NCBI GenBank assembly: GCA_017591395.1
Contig: WEDG01003411.1
Coordinates: forward strand, 211,626 to 275,625
Direction of reading: 5' to 3'
Length of the DNA: 64,000 nt
From: Schistocephalus solidus
Taxonomy: Eukaryota; Platyhelminthes; Cestoda; Diphyllobothriidea; Diphyllobothriidae
In this document: positions 11,496-23,566 of the stretch, one piece after another
Layout of the letters: each line of letters starts with the position of its first letter
Numbering within the stretch: position 1 is the first letter of the stretch
Program-made: the position numbers and the translations under genes
The notes under the pieces: generated by a model
Told to the model about the DNA's origin: nothing
The model's database searches: none
The model's input: only the letters and a program-made list of their open reading frames with translations

Positions 11496-11886
11496 GAATG
11501 TACAGCTCACTGCTTATTTAACTCACCTCTGCCGAGTATGACCTTCATCAGCGCCATTGATTTGTTCGCGCAGGGCCTGATATGCAGCTGGCAGATCGAT
11601 ATGTCTATTTATTTAACTCACCTCTGCCGAGTATGACCTTCATCAGCGCCATTGATTTGTTCGCGCAGGGCCTGATATGCAGCTGGCAGATCGATATGTC
11701 TATTGATCAGGCCCTGCGCGAACAAATCAATGGCGCTGATGAAGGTCATACTCGGCAGAGGTGAGTTAAATAAATAGACATATCGATCTGCCAGCTGCAT
11801 ATCAGGCCCTGCGCGAACAAATCAATGGCGCTGATGAAGGTCATACTCGGCAGAGTTGAGTTAAATAAGCAGTGAGCTGTACATTC

Positions 11887-11941
11887 TTTTATTCCTTGAC
11901 GATGGGCTCGCGTGAGAGTTCGAAACGTTGGATGAATAAAA
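11887..11941 (+). ncRNA. Penelope-type hammerhead-like motif, right palindrome arm
   Basis: This is the reverse-complement partner of the left-arm motif: TTGACGA at 11,896-11,902, GAAAC at 11,922-11,926, and triplet GTT (11,927-11,929) instead of GTC. Stem I pairs TTTTATTC (11,887-11,894) with GAATAAAA (11,934-11,941). Confidence 0.5.
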
Positions 11942-11972
11942 TTCTGGTCCCATAGAACGCCTTCCCGTTTTC

Positions 11973-11976
<4 letters not shown>

Positions 11977-12043
<67 letters not shown>
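11977..12043. repeat. (TA)n microsatellite
   Basis: About 33 TA units join the palindrome to the next repeat, whose hammerhead core is cut off at this junction. Confidence 0.9.
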
Positions 12044-12047
<4 letters not shown>

Positions 12048-12090
12048 CGATAATGACCGTGAAACAGCTGTCTGCGTCTTGCCTGTTGCA
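12044..12090 (+). ncRNA. Truncated hammerhead ribozyme, first copy
   Basis: The stem II hairpin, GAAAC, AGCT loop, GTC triplet (12,070-12,072) and stem I 3' strand are kept, but the CTGAT part of the core and the stem I 5' strand are replaced by (TA)n. It cannot fold alone. Confidence 0.6.
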
Positions 12091-12257
12091 CTCTTAGCAA
12101 CATATTTTTGTGCTATATATATGGTATGTGTCCTATGACACAACGTTCGTTTATCGCCGGTAGGTAACTGGCGGGCGGACAAATGGGATCGAGTGAGATC
12201 CTTACCACATTAGTGAGTGTTACGCACTTGTTTGGCTTGTTTATGTACCTCACTGCA

Positions 12258-12320
12258 CAAGGCATATGATGTACTGATGATCGGTAATGACCGTGAAACA
12301 GCTGTCTGCGTCTTGCCTGT
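12258..12320 (+). ncRNA. Hammerhead ribozyme, full consensus core
   Basis: CTGATGA (12,274-12,280), stem II CGGT-AATG-ACCG, GAAA (12,295-12,298), a two-pair stem III around AGCT, and GTC (12,304-12,306) are all in place. Stem I pairs GATGTA (12,268-12,273) with TGCGTC (12,307-12,312), then GGC with GCC beyond an internal loop, as in natural fast-cleaving hammerheads. Predicted cleavage is after 12,306. Confidence 0.8.
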
Positions 12321-12344
12321 TGCACTCTTAGCAACATATTTGTG

Positions 12345-12345
<1 letters not shown>

Positions 12346-12396
<51 letters not shown>
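12346..12396. repeat. (TA)n microsatellite
   Basis: This TA tract closes the hammerhead near-dimer on its 3' side. Confidence 0.9.
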
Positions 12397-12399
<3 letters not shown>

Positions 12400-13365
12400 G
12401 ATGACGTTTTTTTGAACTTGTGGAGATTTTACAGGCATCATCCTTCTGTTTCCGTTTTAAAGTTGTTGAATAAATAAGATGGTTTTCCGTTGCTTGCTCT
12501 GACATGTGAAGCGTTTAGGGTCATGCGCCAACTTAAAGATTTTCATGGCCTTTTGCTACTAAAAGGTGGCCGATGTTGCTGTGTACGTGTCCGATAAAAT
12601 CGTTGTTACTTCCAATTGACTAATGGCGGCTTCCTAACAGCAATATAAATGACTTCATAAAAAGCTAGTTGATTTGTACGACGAGTCTATCTTGATTGAT
12701 GTATATTCAAAGTCAATGTCTGTTAGTTGTCAATATCCAAGAAGGCTAAGTCTCTAGTCAATGAAGTGGGCTATTACAACAAAAACGACAGCTCAGGCGG
12801 TAATTCCACTGTAGCTGATGAATTATTGCTCACATATTTATATCAACTTTCAAATTGTTCCTATAAAACTTCACTAAAACCGATTTATTTCAAAATATCG
12901 ATACATTTTAGAGGAAATGAAAACGTGGAATTTTCAAAACTGGAGTATCTACCAGAAAACATGTGAAGTACGTGTAAATAAAAGTTAAACGACAACCCAA
13001 AAATAATTATTCCATTTTGACAAGTTTTTAAAATATGCAGTTATAAGTTTTCAGCCATGAAGGAAGTAGAAGTGCGCTCATCTATTTTTGAACACTGATA
13101 AGTCTACCTGAATGTTAATAAATAAAATAATTCAGCATATTTGGGCACTGAGACTAGCATTACATTCTTATTTAAATACTAGCTAACCTATTTACCCAAG
13201 TCATTCGAGATTGAAAGAGGTATTGAGAAACATTCTGTAAATATCACAGGTAAATATTCTTAAAGATTATGTGTTTGTCCGTTTGTTCTTTAGCTGGAAC
13301 CAGCTAAAATACCTTCCTCTAAAATCTCAATGCACCCTGATAGAGTCAGCCACGTCTAGAGTCAC
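12397..13365. other. No gene recognised (probable intron of Egalitarian-like gene)
   Basis: An AT-rich stretch downstream of the donor at 13,365. A 79-codon frame (12,727-12,966, plus) has no recognisable motif. No third Egalitarian exon was found, so the rest of that gene would lie beyond the repeats, probably outside the window. Confidence 0.45.
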
Positions 13366-14904
13366 CTTGCAGCCACAGCGAGACTTCGAGAATGCGTGGT
13401 TTGCCAGTGCCATTCGGCGTTGCTAAGGCGTGGCGTTCAGCATGATCACGCCGTTTGGACACGCCATCCAAAAAACGCCTGAGCGGGTGTCCTTCTAGTT
13501 CATTGCCACCCTTTATGTCCTGGATTGTGTAGCTGCAGTACAGCTTTTTAGGCTTCTGGCTATCGTAGTAACCTTTAATTGTACCCAGGTGCCTTAGTAA
13601 GCGTAAACAGCAGCGACACACAGTTGATATATAACGTTTCTGACCCCAGGTGAAGGGAAAAGCTAAAGTAAAACTAGCTAAATGATTGTAAAGGTTTAAA
13701 ACGAACGTACTTTGAAATGCTTGGTGAGGTCCGTCACATGTTTGAATAAAGAACGATCGAAGAAAACATGTTCATGTTGGCCAAGGTCTATAATGCCCCA
13801 CGATTTTGAAACACAAAAAACGATGCCCTCTGTATTCACAATCGTCAACCGGTTTCGTCGGTGGTTATACGTCTCACGGATACCGATCGTCAAATTTCTA
13901 TTATTGATGCAAATAACGCGACCTGTGGATTCATCAAACATGAACATTTGGCGGAATTTCTTGATGTACTCCGTCGCTTCTATTTGAGTCCATCCAATAG
14001 TGTTGTGCACCACAGCCGGAGCATTGGCAAGTTCCTGCATCAATGTTGACATGAGAACTGAGTGATCAGGAGACCGGTCAGACAGATAGTTAATGCTTTG
14101 ACGAAGCCACATTAAAACTAAGTAATCATCAAGGGTGACAAAAACAGTTTCCGGCATTTTTTTCTTTAGATTGAACACGTTCGATGGGTCGCCAGTAGGG
14201 CTGGTTTTAGGTGAGGAACAAGTGGCTTGCTTTGCGCTTTCCGGGAAACCGTCAACGTCAAAGGACTCATTAGACGGGAGAAACATTGATAAAGGCCGAT
14301 TACTGCGGCCACTTCTCCAAGCAGATGATTTTGACAAATAGTTAAGCTTAGCATCGTCTTTAAGGCTGACTAAGTCTCCTTGAACTTCAAACACAAAGGG
14401 ATGACGACGGAGAAAGGATGAAAAATTTGATTGAGGCCCAACAACACTCCGAACCTCAGCTGATGCCTGAGAGAGGTGACCAGCAAGGCTTTTAATTAAA
14501 ACCCACTTTTCCGGTTTTTTATTGAGTTGCCTTTGAAAGTATTTCACTGCTTCTGTCTCAGCTGTCAATTTATTTGTGTGAGAGCAGCAATAGTTAAGAG
14601 GCCCGTTTATTGTTGTTTGAAGACCATAATTGGGCAGCGCAATTGATTCAAACGTCTGAGGTATGATAAGAGATCCTCTGCGATGTGGTGCAACCTCAGG
14701 TACATTTAAAGCTTTCAGGTATATCATATTTCCGCGAATATTGACAAGTGCCGACTGGGACAATAAAAACGACACGAATTCGGAAAACTCTTGCCAATCC
14801 CGGGGAAATCTTGAGGTAAAGCAATTCCAAGCATTCTCAACAGAAAGGCTTCCATAAGATTGCAAAAGTAATTCCATTACATACAACGAATGGAATTCAG
14901 ACAT
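13366..14904 (-). CDS. Egalitarian-like protein, N-terminal exons (partial)
   Basis: Two exons join in frame. Exon 1 (14,904 to 13,711) codes 398 residues from MSEFHSLYV and ends AAA at a GTACGT donor; exon 2 (13,639 to 13,366) begins CGT after a pyrimidine-rich acceptor and ends with one base of a codon at a GTGACT donor. A TGA precedes the frame upstream and this ATG is the first in it. The N-terminus (about 1-65) and a second segment with IKSLAGHLSQAS...VVGPQ and FLRRHPFVFEVQGDLVSL (about 145-200) resemble the repeated helical modules before the exonuclease domain of Egalitarian, the adaptor linking localised mRNAs to BicD and dynein; this is from memory of the family. The 3'-5' exonuclease-like domain is not in the window, so the gene is cut off by the repeats or continues far downstream. 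Confidence 0.65.
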
Positions 14905-15735
14905 TTTCGTCGAGCAAGAAATCCCGGTAAACAACGTTTGGTCCAGTGCCGTTTCCTTGAGTAGATAAACAACCTTTTTCAAGGCCGTTTTGTGACTTAG
15001 TAAACTTTTTCGCTGTCATTGACCTAATAACGTTATTTAATATTCTGGCCAAATATCATAAGTATATGGATTTATGTTTCACATTCGGGAGTTTCTCGCA
15101 CCAGTCTCATAACTGCACTGTTGTGGACCCGTACTTTCGTCACTTGGCGTAAAGATGTTTGGACCCAAGTTTACTTCGAGGCAGAAATTTATCCATCCTC
15201 CTTATCTTCTTGTGTAAACGGATTGTTAAACAAATTTTACTTAAGGTGCTTTCAGTGGTTTAGGCTTGCAAATAGAAGCCTTACAACTGGTCGCAGGTTC
15301 TAGCTTACAGTTCATTATACGAGAGTTTTGTTTGTCCAGAAACATCCGCCTCGGGTCTTTATAGTCTATAGCAAGTCAATCGACTGGCTGATTGGGGCCT
15401 GGATGATACCAGGCTTGTTTCAGGGAATTGATTCAAAGGGTTGTGCTTTTTTGCCCTTGACTACCATCATAACGTCCGGTCTAGTATTTTAGTGATCCAA
15501 GGTACATGTCAACGCAATATATTCGGTAGTTAATGTATGGTTTTAATTAATGGACATTGCAAATCCAATGTAGTGGTGCATTCTATCTGGAAAGCAGAAT
15601 TCCGCATGGTAAGTACACTTGTATTAACCGCTATACTCCTGTCATATATCAATGACACCCGTCTGTAAAGGAATTCGTCAGGCGTTTCGGCAACAGTTTC
15701 AAATGCGCAACCTTACATGCCTTTTATCGTCCTAG
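14905..15735. other. Upstream region of Egalitarian-like gene, no gene seen
   Basis: This holds the presumed 5' untranslated region and promoter of the minus-strand gene. No core promoter element is convincing, and no other coding frame is supported. Confidence 0.4.
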
Positions 15736-18700
15736 AGGTTTGTGTCTACTGAATGCTTTGACAGCTTGAAACCACTAGGGAAACTAGATTCCAATAAGAA
15801 TCCATACATTTTGCAAATGGTTAATTCTTATTTGTATGAACCTCCAAATGAGTTGTTTTCCGCGTCATTTCTCCAGGACCTATTATATCCAAAAACGACT
15901 AATTCGTGTTCACGTTTCTTCTTAGCTGTAGCCAGTTCAAATGTATTGTTGTTTGCCTTTTAAAACATCTGTCTGATATTTTCTTATTGGTTTCCTCAAC
16001 TTAAAACTCCGTAGACGTTAACTTTGCCCATAATTGTGGTCTACTCGATGCTGGTGCGGTTGGGTGGTGTTCGCTGCCGATTTCCTGCGAACGATACATT
16101 CATTTTCAAACCGTCATGTCAAGATCTTTGGAAGAGAATTATATTTACGCCTGCTTCGCTTCCCGCCATCAGTTCTCCTTTCCGTAAGAGATCCAAAAAC
16201 GGGTGAGTTGTTTTGAAGTTTAATCCATACCTTTTGTCAGTTAAATTATTTCTCTAGGTTTAATATAAATATAAGCCATTATCACAAGTGAAAAATGAGC
16301 ATTTAACAAATGGCCATTTCAAACGTTAATAAATGTGATACGTTTGAACTATACTGACGAATACACCCATTACTAGTCTATTAATACAAGGGTGCCCAGC
16401 AGAGAATTTAGTTGCTTAGAACCCTGAAACGATGTACGATTTGTCATCCCATCACTTCCTGCTAAACAAGAAAAGTGTCTCATGAGGTTAAAAAACGCCA
16501 ATGATGACTGCTTATACTTATGCTACTTGCTACAACCTCTTACAGAAACGTTGATATTTAGAAAAGTAGATGGACAATATAAAATTATTTCTCGCTTTGC
16601 CATCTACCTACTGAAGACAATGAGAAGAAGAAGGAGGTCCTTTTGAAACATACTGGGGAAAAATTAATATTGTGTAGCTAAAATTCCAGGTTAATTGAAA
16701 CCCGAAAAATTCAGGTCATGCAACAGACTCCATTGCTAAAGATTAAACACTACATACAAGGTCAGCCATGTCAAACAAATGAGATATTATAAGAATAATT
16801 TCAGGTGGCAGAGCGTTTGTACCCAATTAGTCGTCGAAGTAAAATTTTGCAATTATCTTTTATGGTCCAAGGCATATAATGGCCCATGGATCCCATGGAA
16901 CTACCAGTTCAGGCTGGGAGGTTAGCCAAAGCAGCGTATTCCAGACTCAATTACAACGCAACTAACACAGGTAAAAATGAGGGCTGCGATAAATCCTGAT
17001 ATATGCCATGGTCAGAATAAAATTTCTATAGAACTGATAGATTCTCCAAATAAAGATCAATGGTTGATTATATTTGAGAAATTCTCTAATAATTAGATGG
17101 CAGACCAAAGAGCGAGTCATGACATACCTAGCCTTAGTCAAGGCCGTAGTGATCTGTATGCTGAAATAAGTTGTCGGTTATTCCACCCGAGGCTCCAGCC
17201 TACTTTATCTACTTTGATCATGTTATCATGCGTTCCCTCTCTTGAAAATATTCCCCTTTGGAACAAGAGGCAAACGTCCTGATTTGATGACTTCTTATCT
17301 GGGAGCCGTTACACTACGGATTTGGGAGTTCCGAAGTTATTTTTAACCATACATGCGTACAGAAGGGAGTTATTCAGCTAAGGTTAATTAGCTCATTTTT
17401 ACCTGCCCTTTCTGTCAATGATGTAGGAAACTTATTTCAAACTGGCAAGCTCTTTATATATGTTGATGATTAACAACTTACCTATCAATATGAAATTGCA
17501 GACCGCAACATTGTGCTCTAACTCCGAAAAAAACTACTTTCAGGCCTTTGCCATGTACATGACACCTTTCCATTCCTTAGCACAAATGAGGAGTTATGGT
17601 CGAATAAGCATAGGCATTCACGACATAAAAAATCCTAGAGTACAGTTAATTTCAGTTCAGAGTATCGAGGGAAATGGATGTGAACCTATGAATACCTTAT
17701 TTTCAAGAAAATAATAGGTAACGTGAATGGAGAAACCATACTGTTGGCAATTTGTCAAATTGCAACACAAAATATTAGACTTTTAGTGTCAATTTAAAGC
17801 ATTTAGTTTAACCACTAATCGTCCAGGCTAATTTAGGAACATAAAACTCTCAAATTTCCTTATAAAGCTTTCCATCGATGTTGACATCAAAAAATATACT
17901 GAGAGGACATTTCACTGCTGGACCTCTCGCATAGACGAGGATAAATTACGCACATCTAGACTTGTCTGCTCAAAGCGCAATTTTAGTGGGTGATCTAGGA
18001 GATTGGTCATGTTCTCAAAATTCAGGCAATAACACAAACCCTTCGCAGTGTGCAGTGCCTGTAGGAGAAAACAACGCGTACGTACAGGTAACGGGCATAT
18101 ATATTATTTCATGTTCTCCTTTACACTTCCCAACTTTTTCAAAATATTTTTAATTGTTAATAAGTTACTCCCCGTTTTACAGTTATATATTAATTTTAAG
18201 TTGAATATTGTACCGATTTTTGATAGGTCTTAAATGGCAGTGCGCATTAGCCTAATAATTCTAAACTTACCTAACTGTTTACCCATAAAAACAAAGAAAG
18301 AGATTAAGTTTTTGTTAGCCGGGTTGCATACGGTATGTTTCTGGGTACACTTTGTTCTAAAAATATAAATCTTTAAGGACGCTGCGACACAACGTTTCTC
18401 AACACACGCGGTACTACCAGATTTTTTCGTAAATTAATTAATTAATTAATTTTTTTATTTATTGCCAGTTTAGAGGCAAGGTCAAAAGGGATATACAGTA
18501 GGGGGTCCAGCTGACAGTAAAAAAAACTCCTGATTGTTCTTTATAGTGTTTTCAGGAGAAAAAATTCTGCTTATTGAATGGATTAAAGTTCAGGACATGG
18601 AAGTATTGACACAGGTGTACGTTGTAGTACTTTTCCTTTCATTGCTGTGGATCAGGTATTCGGTACTAGCAGCAGGTATGCCGGCGAACGGCTGCTCGCT

Positions 18701-18804
18701 GTCGACTGAGGAATAACCGGATTACAGACTGCAGCTCGAAAATGAAGATGCGTAAGGAAGTTCTTCAAAAGGATTTAGACACATTACAGCTTGCCGGAGG
18801 AAAA
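15736..18804 (+). CDS. Weak candidate exons of an unrecognised gene
   Basis: Several short plus-strand frames have splice-like borders. One follows an acceptor at 15,735 (reads RFVSTECFDSLKPLGK). One runs from about 16,017 to a GTGAGT donor near 16,203. One around 17,962-18,088 ends at a GTAACG donor. The best (18,728-18,804) lies between a CAG acceptor and a perfect GTAAGT donor and reads KMKMRKEVLQKDLDTLQLA, a helical sequence. I could not link them all by phase and recognise no family. They may be remains of a gene disrupted by the LINE insertion at 19.1 kb. Between them, 16.2-17.9 kb is AT-rich without clear features. Confidence 0.25.
18430..18475. repeat. (ATTA)n / T-rich simple repeat
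   Basis: An AATTAATTAATTAATTAA run followed by T-rich sequence; probably low-complexity DNA. Confidence 0.6.
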
Positions 18805-19099
18805 GTAAGTGAGGCCCGATAGCTCTGAGACCAATTTATGCGGAATGGCTATTCATGGGTTTTTATAAGCCGATGCGTCCTATACGAAAAACATATTGGA
18901 AGCGATAGAACACATTGTGCGAAACTATGTGTTGGAATTGCACACCAGCCCAAAGCTACCGTGCGTAGTGTATTGATACAAAGTAAAGACCAACCAAATC
19001 CCAAATAGCAATCTGGTGTATTGCATCGAATTTCCTGCCTAAACTTATCTTGCAACTGCACAGGTCAAACTCAACGCACGGTCCGATCGTGTGGGAGTG

Positions 19100-22000
19100 G
19101 ACGCATTGGCTACTGGCCGGCGTATCCGGCTTCGCGTGCTACAGCACGACCTGGTCCCCATAACGCACACACCAGGATAAAATAAACCAGGGGATCTGGA
19201 GGGGCCATCGCCATCTGACCTCCAGTCCACTGCTCAGCCCCTCAACACACAACACACACTGGGCCAATGGTGTGGTTGGGTGTAAGCGTAATATTGGAAG
19301 CCTTCCAAGCCACTGTTTCTAGGATATCATGATATTCTTGGGTAAATGATGATAGTGATGGTGTTGTGTATGCATTGTTAACTGGTGTGGTTTAGCACAC
19401 GGTGGTTAACCACAGGTTATGGTGGAGGCGCATGTGGCCTAATAGGCCCATGCAGTGTGTGAAGGTGCGGGAGCAGTGAGGGCAATGGAGGCAGTCACGG
19501 CGACTGTATGTCAAGCCCCACGCACTGGTTCACCAGTGTCCGTGCGATTAATTTGCAGGTGACCGAACAGGCCAATGCGTGAGGTGACGTTGCGGGCACA
19601 GTGTGGGCAGGATAAATCAGAAGGGGTTGGGGGTTCTCTTTCACGGAAGTGGCTGAGGGAGTGGCGGCGAGAATGGCAAAATTGGAGGGTGTGCATAAGA
19701 TATTGGTACTGACGACATAGCGGTTAATTCCGCTGTTATGGATGCACATGTGACCGAGTACACCCATGCAGTGAATAAATGCGCAAGGACAGTGAGGTCA
19801 GTTGATGTGGCGAACTCTGCTGTGGGTTAATGCTCCAGGCACTGGTTTACCAGTCTCTGTACGATGGATTCGCAAGTTATCGACCAGGCCGATACGTGAG
19901 AAAAAGGTGCGGTCGCAATGAGGATGGTTGAGGAGCAGTGCTGATTGTGATGGTGGAGGTAACAGGTGATGAATATTGGGATGTGGTCGCTATAATAGTG
20001 GGATTGGTGGAATTGGTGCCAGGGATGATCATGGAAAGGGGTCCGAAGGAGGGTTGGCAGAAGTTGACGCAGAGGTTGAAGTTGTCGGATTGTTGCTGCA
20101 TCGCGCCCGAAGGTTTCCAAGCAGGCCGATTCCTGCGCGGCAGGTGCCTTGACAGCGCGGGCATGTTGGAGGGATTGAGCATTGACGGTGTTGATCCGGG
20201 GCACTTGTAACTTTCGTGCCACCCTTTTGACCTTGGTGGTGGCAATCTGGTTGGCTTCATAGTTTGCTGCTCCTGAATGGAAATTGATAACATTCCAAAC
20301 TCAGTTATTAAACAGCTAAGAGATTTTCCACCTTTACTAAGCAAGTTATTCTCAGTATTTCTCGAAAATTGTTTCTTCTTCGATTATTGGAAAACTTCTA
20401 TTAAAATACCAGTTTTTCAAATCTGATTCCCACTCGGACATTCATAACCATCGCGGTGTTCATAAACTGTCCTCTTTTGCTAAACTCTTCGAAAAACTAT
20501 TTGCAAAACAAGTCAAGAATTTTTGCATAAGCAATCAAATTATCAACTTTTCCCAACACGGCTTCTTACCGGACCGCTCCTGTTAAACCTGCCACATGTC
20601 TTTTCTAAATCTTCTAAACGCTCTTCGTAATGATCATCTATCTGTAGTAGTTATGTATTTTGATCTAAGTAAGGCATTCGATAAAGTGTCTCATAAACGA
20701 CTTCTAGCGAAACTAGAAGCTGTAGGATTTCGTAGTCCCCTTGCTGACTTTATTAGATCTTAGCTAAATGATCAAAAGAAAAATGTTTTAGTAGGGTCCT
20801 CATACTCAAGTGCTACTCCGATTGTTAGTGGTGTCCTTCAAGGTACCGTATTATGTACTTCGTTGTTCTAACTGTATATAAATGATATTTCATCGATAGT
20901 TAAACATTCTCAATCTTTTATTTATGCTGACGACCTCAAATGCGTGTATCCCTTCTCTAACTCTACGACCGAACGGTGCCTAGAACAAATTCATTCAGAC
21001 TTAGACGCTCTTTCGGCCTGGAGCTCCACATGGCTAATGGAGTTCTCACCTACTTTGTGTCGCTAAATGAGTTTTGGGCCGGTAAGTCTGCCGCAACCTC
21101 TTATCTTTGAATGTTGCCCTATGATTGAATGTTCCTCCATCAAAGATTTGGGCTTAAGCTTCAACAATAAATTAGATATTTCGCCTCATGCCGATAGAAT
21201 TATGGCCAAAACTGCTCTGATTTGTGGCTTTATGCCTTAAAATTTCTACCTTCCTGAAATTAAATTAAGACTAAATCGTATGTTTGTAATTCCCATTCTT
21301 TAATTTTGCTGTCCTTTCTTCGGTTTAATGAATGAATCTAGCCGTTGAAAAATTGAAAATGTCCAAAGACATTTCAAAAAAACTCCTATTTCCGAACCTT
21401 TCAACTAATTCCTACTCAACAAGATGCCAATTAATGAAGCTAAAATTTCTTTGGGTCAGGAGACTTGAAGCAGGTTTTTGTCTGCTTTTCCGACTTAATA
21501 ATAGTTTAACTCTCCCCAAGCTTTCTGTCATTACCCCCGTTAGTCTTCCTTATAATCTAGGAAATTCTGCACTAATTATACCTCCCCCTGCATCTTCCAC
21601 GTGTAAACGCTCTCTCTTCTTTGCTTTTAGGTATAGTTCACTTTGGAATAACTTGCCAATTGAAATAAGGTCGTTAATAAGTCCATCTGCATTCAAGCGA
21701 AGATTGCATATTAATCTTAACACTGATTCTATTAACCTTTTATTTTCCTTATCTTTTCCCAGAAGCTTTCCCCTTTACTCGGAGAAAAAACCATCGGGAA
21801 TTTAAGTGACCCTCTTGAAACTATATTTTTGCTACCTGGAGTTGCCCATGAACTATGATGTCTCCTTATATTACCAGTCATCCAAACGATGACGTCATTC
21901 GGACGTACACATTCGGTGGTCCACAGTCTAAAATGCTACCTTTTTCTCAGCGAGGTCCTCCCAGTTTTCCGGGTTCATCTGCAGTTGCTTCAGCGAAGTC

Positions 22001-23215
22001 TTTAGAGTTTCCTTGTAACATTGCACTTGTCTCCTTTTTCAACAAGATCCCGTGGTGACATCTCCATAGAAGAGTCCTTTGGATAGTCGGTCGTCGTCCA
22101 TCCTCACAAGGTGGCCCCTCCAGTAAAAATGCAGTTGTTTCAGTTGGGCGTAGATGCAGAGGATGCGTGTTCATTCCCGAAATTCTGTGTCCGGGATTTT
22201 GTCTATCCATCTCATTATCAGTATTCTGCGGAGGCAGCTGAGATGGAAATGGTCAACCTTCCGCGCCTGATTTTGGTAGAACCTCCAGGCCTCCACGAGA
22301 TGTTAGCTTTATACATCTTGAGTTAATTACTGATGTTGAGACCGTGTCGATTCCAGACAGCGTTCTGCATGCGCCCGAAGGCTTAGCTGGTTTTTTCGAT
22401 CTTATGAGCGACCTAGTCATCGATTTTGGCGCTGCGGGAGGTTGCTGCCCGGGTAGCTGAAGGTATCCATGGATTTCAATTGAGTGACGTTGACATTGAT
22501 GCGAGCAGCGTTGTAGGTGGTACTGGGCGGCGGCTGATGCATTACCACCATTTTCTACGTATTTATGCGCAGTTCAAAGCTGTCGCAGGTGGAAGCAAAA
22601 AGGCCCATGCTTCTTTGCATGCCCCCTTCTGTCTTTGCATTAAGTGCACAGTCATCAGTGATCAAAAGTTTGTGGATGGCGGCTGCGGATAAACGCGAGT
22701 GGAAATGCATTCGCCATTGATTGAGGAGTCGGTCACACATCCGGTAGGTGATGTGGAGCCCGTGGCATTCGTTACGGTAGGCGTCCATTAGCATGACAGA
22801 GAACATGAAACTGAAGAGGGTAGGCTTAAGGACGCAGCTCTGCTTCGCCCTATTGGTCACTGCGAAGGCCTCTGAAACGGCCCCGTCGTCCGTGACGCGC
22901 GCTATCATGCCATCGTGAAGTCGATGCACCATGTGAGTGAATAGCTCGGTTCAGCCGAATTTCTACATGACGTTCCACAGTCCTTCGCAATTCACCGTGT
23001 CGAAGACATACGTCAAATCCACAAAGGTTGTGCAGAGGTATGTACAGATCCATGGACACTTCACCTGCATCTGGTGCGCGGTAAAGATTATGTTAGTGGT
23101 GACGTGATGGCGGTGGAAACCGCATTGGCTTCTCGTGATGAGTCCTTGTTCCAAATGACCGTTGAAACGTTTGTGGGGAAGGCGTGCGACGGCTTGCCCA
23201 GGCGATTTAAAGCCA
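19100..23215 (-). mobile_element. Zinc-finger LINE, left arm copy, interrupted
   Basis: Read on the minus strand from 23,215 to 19,100, this is a 5'-truncated LINE. Degenerate reverse transcriptase pieces (TTFVDLTYVFDTVNCEGLW near 23,000, TNRAKQSCVLKPTLFSFMFS near 22,840, TDDCALNAKTEGGMQRSMGL near 22,620) are followed by a C-terminal region with C2H2-like fingers (CPHCARNVTSRIGLFGHL near 19,580). The same layout occurs in the right arm at 39,640-41,909. It is split at about 20,277-21,950 by another LINE. Frameshifts and stops show it is dead. Confidence 0.75.
20277..21950 (+). mobile_element. CR1-like LINE fragment nested in the left arm
   Basis: The plus-strand sequence codes, with stops, a Jockey/CR1-type reverse transcriptase: MYFDLSKAFDKVSHKRLL (20,655), SGVLQGTVL (20,828), FIYADDLK (20,922), then HADRIMAKTALICGF and LPEIKLRLNRMF. 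It ends with a conserved tail containing FRYSSLWNNLPIEIRS (near 21,640). The right arm has only about 40 bp at the matching place, so this is an insertion into the left arm after or during duplication. The same family occurs at 24.9-27.8 kb. Confidence 0.7.
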
Positions 23216-23566
23216 AACCACATAGCAAGAAAGTTGATATATTGTAATGATATCAGACCAATATACAAATTACAGGGGTATATTCCTTCATACGTTTCCT
23301 AAATCACAATGAAATATATAATTCAGTTAAACAGAAGGTGGACTAAAGGACTTGGGTAGTAATAAAGAGAATAAAAGAGCAAGATCTGTCCTCGTTTTTT
23401 GTAAAGAATATCAAACTGTGGAGGCAAAGTTAATCAAAAAGCATACTTTTGGCATGGAATGGGTCCGGTTTCGATAAGAAGCTATAAAAATAAGACAAAA
23501 AGTTTAAAAAGCAGGCTAAATTGCAGATACAGACAAACATTTAATGAATATTCAGAAAACTTAATA

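Larger units (their letters stand above)
11365..11979. repeat. Palindromic element with internal 95-bp tandem repeat
   Basis: The arms 11,403-11,674 and 11,708-11,979 are near-perfect reverse complements of 272 bp with a 33-bp centre. Each arm contains parts of a roughly 95-bp tandem repeat that starts TATTTAACTCACCTCTG. (TA)n tracts lie on both outer sides. The outer part of each arm carries a hammerhead-like motif typical of Penelope-element termini, so this is probably a fold-back of Penelope-type terminal sequence. Confidence 0.8.
12044..12345 (+). mobile_element. Retrozyme-like near-dimer, 234-bp period
   Basis: Two copies of the same 75-80 bp segment (from GATCG[A/G]TAATGACCG to GCAACATATTT) start at 12,044 and 12,279, with 160 bp of unique unit sequence between them. 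The predicted cleavage points are after 12,072 and 12,306, giving a 234-nt monomer. Animal retrozymes are non-coding tandem repeats of roughly this size with a hammerhead per unit. The unit is bounded on both sides by (TA)n. Confidence 0.65.

Noticed and set aside
11511..11830. Hammerhead in the CTGATGAAGGTC segments of the palindrome's tandem repeat
   Set aside because: The CTGATGA box is not followed by a GAAA at stem II distance.
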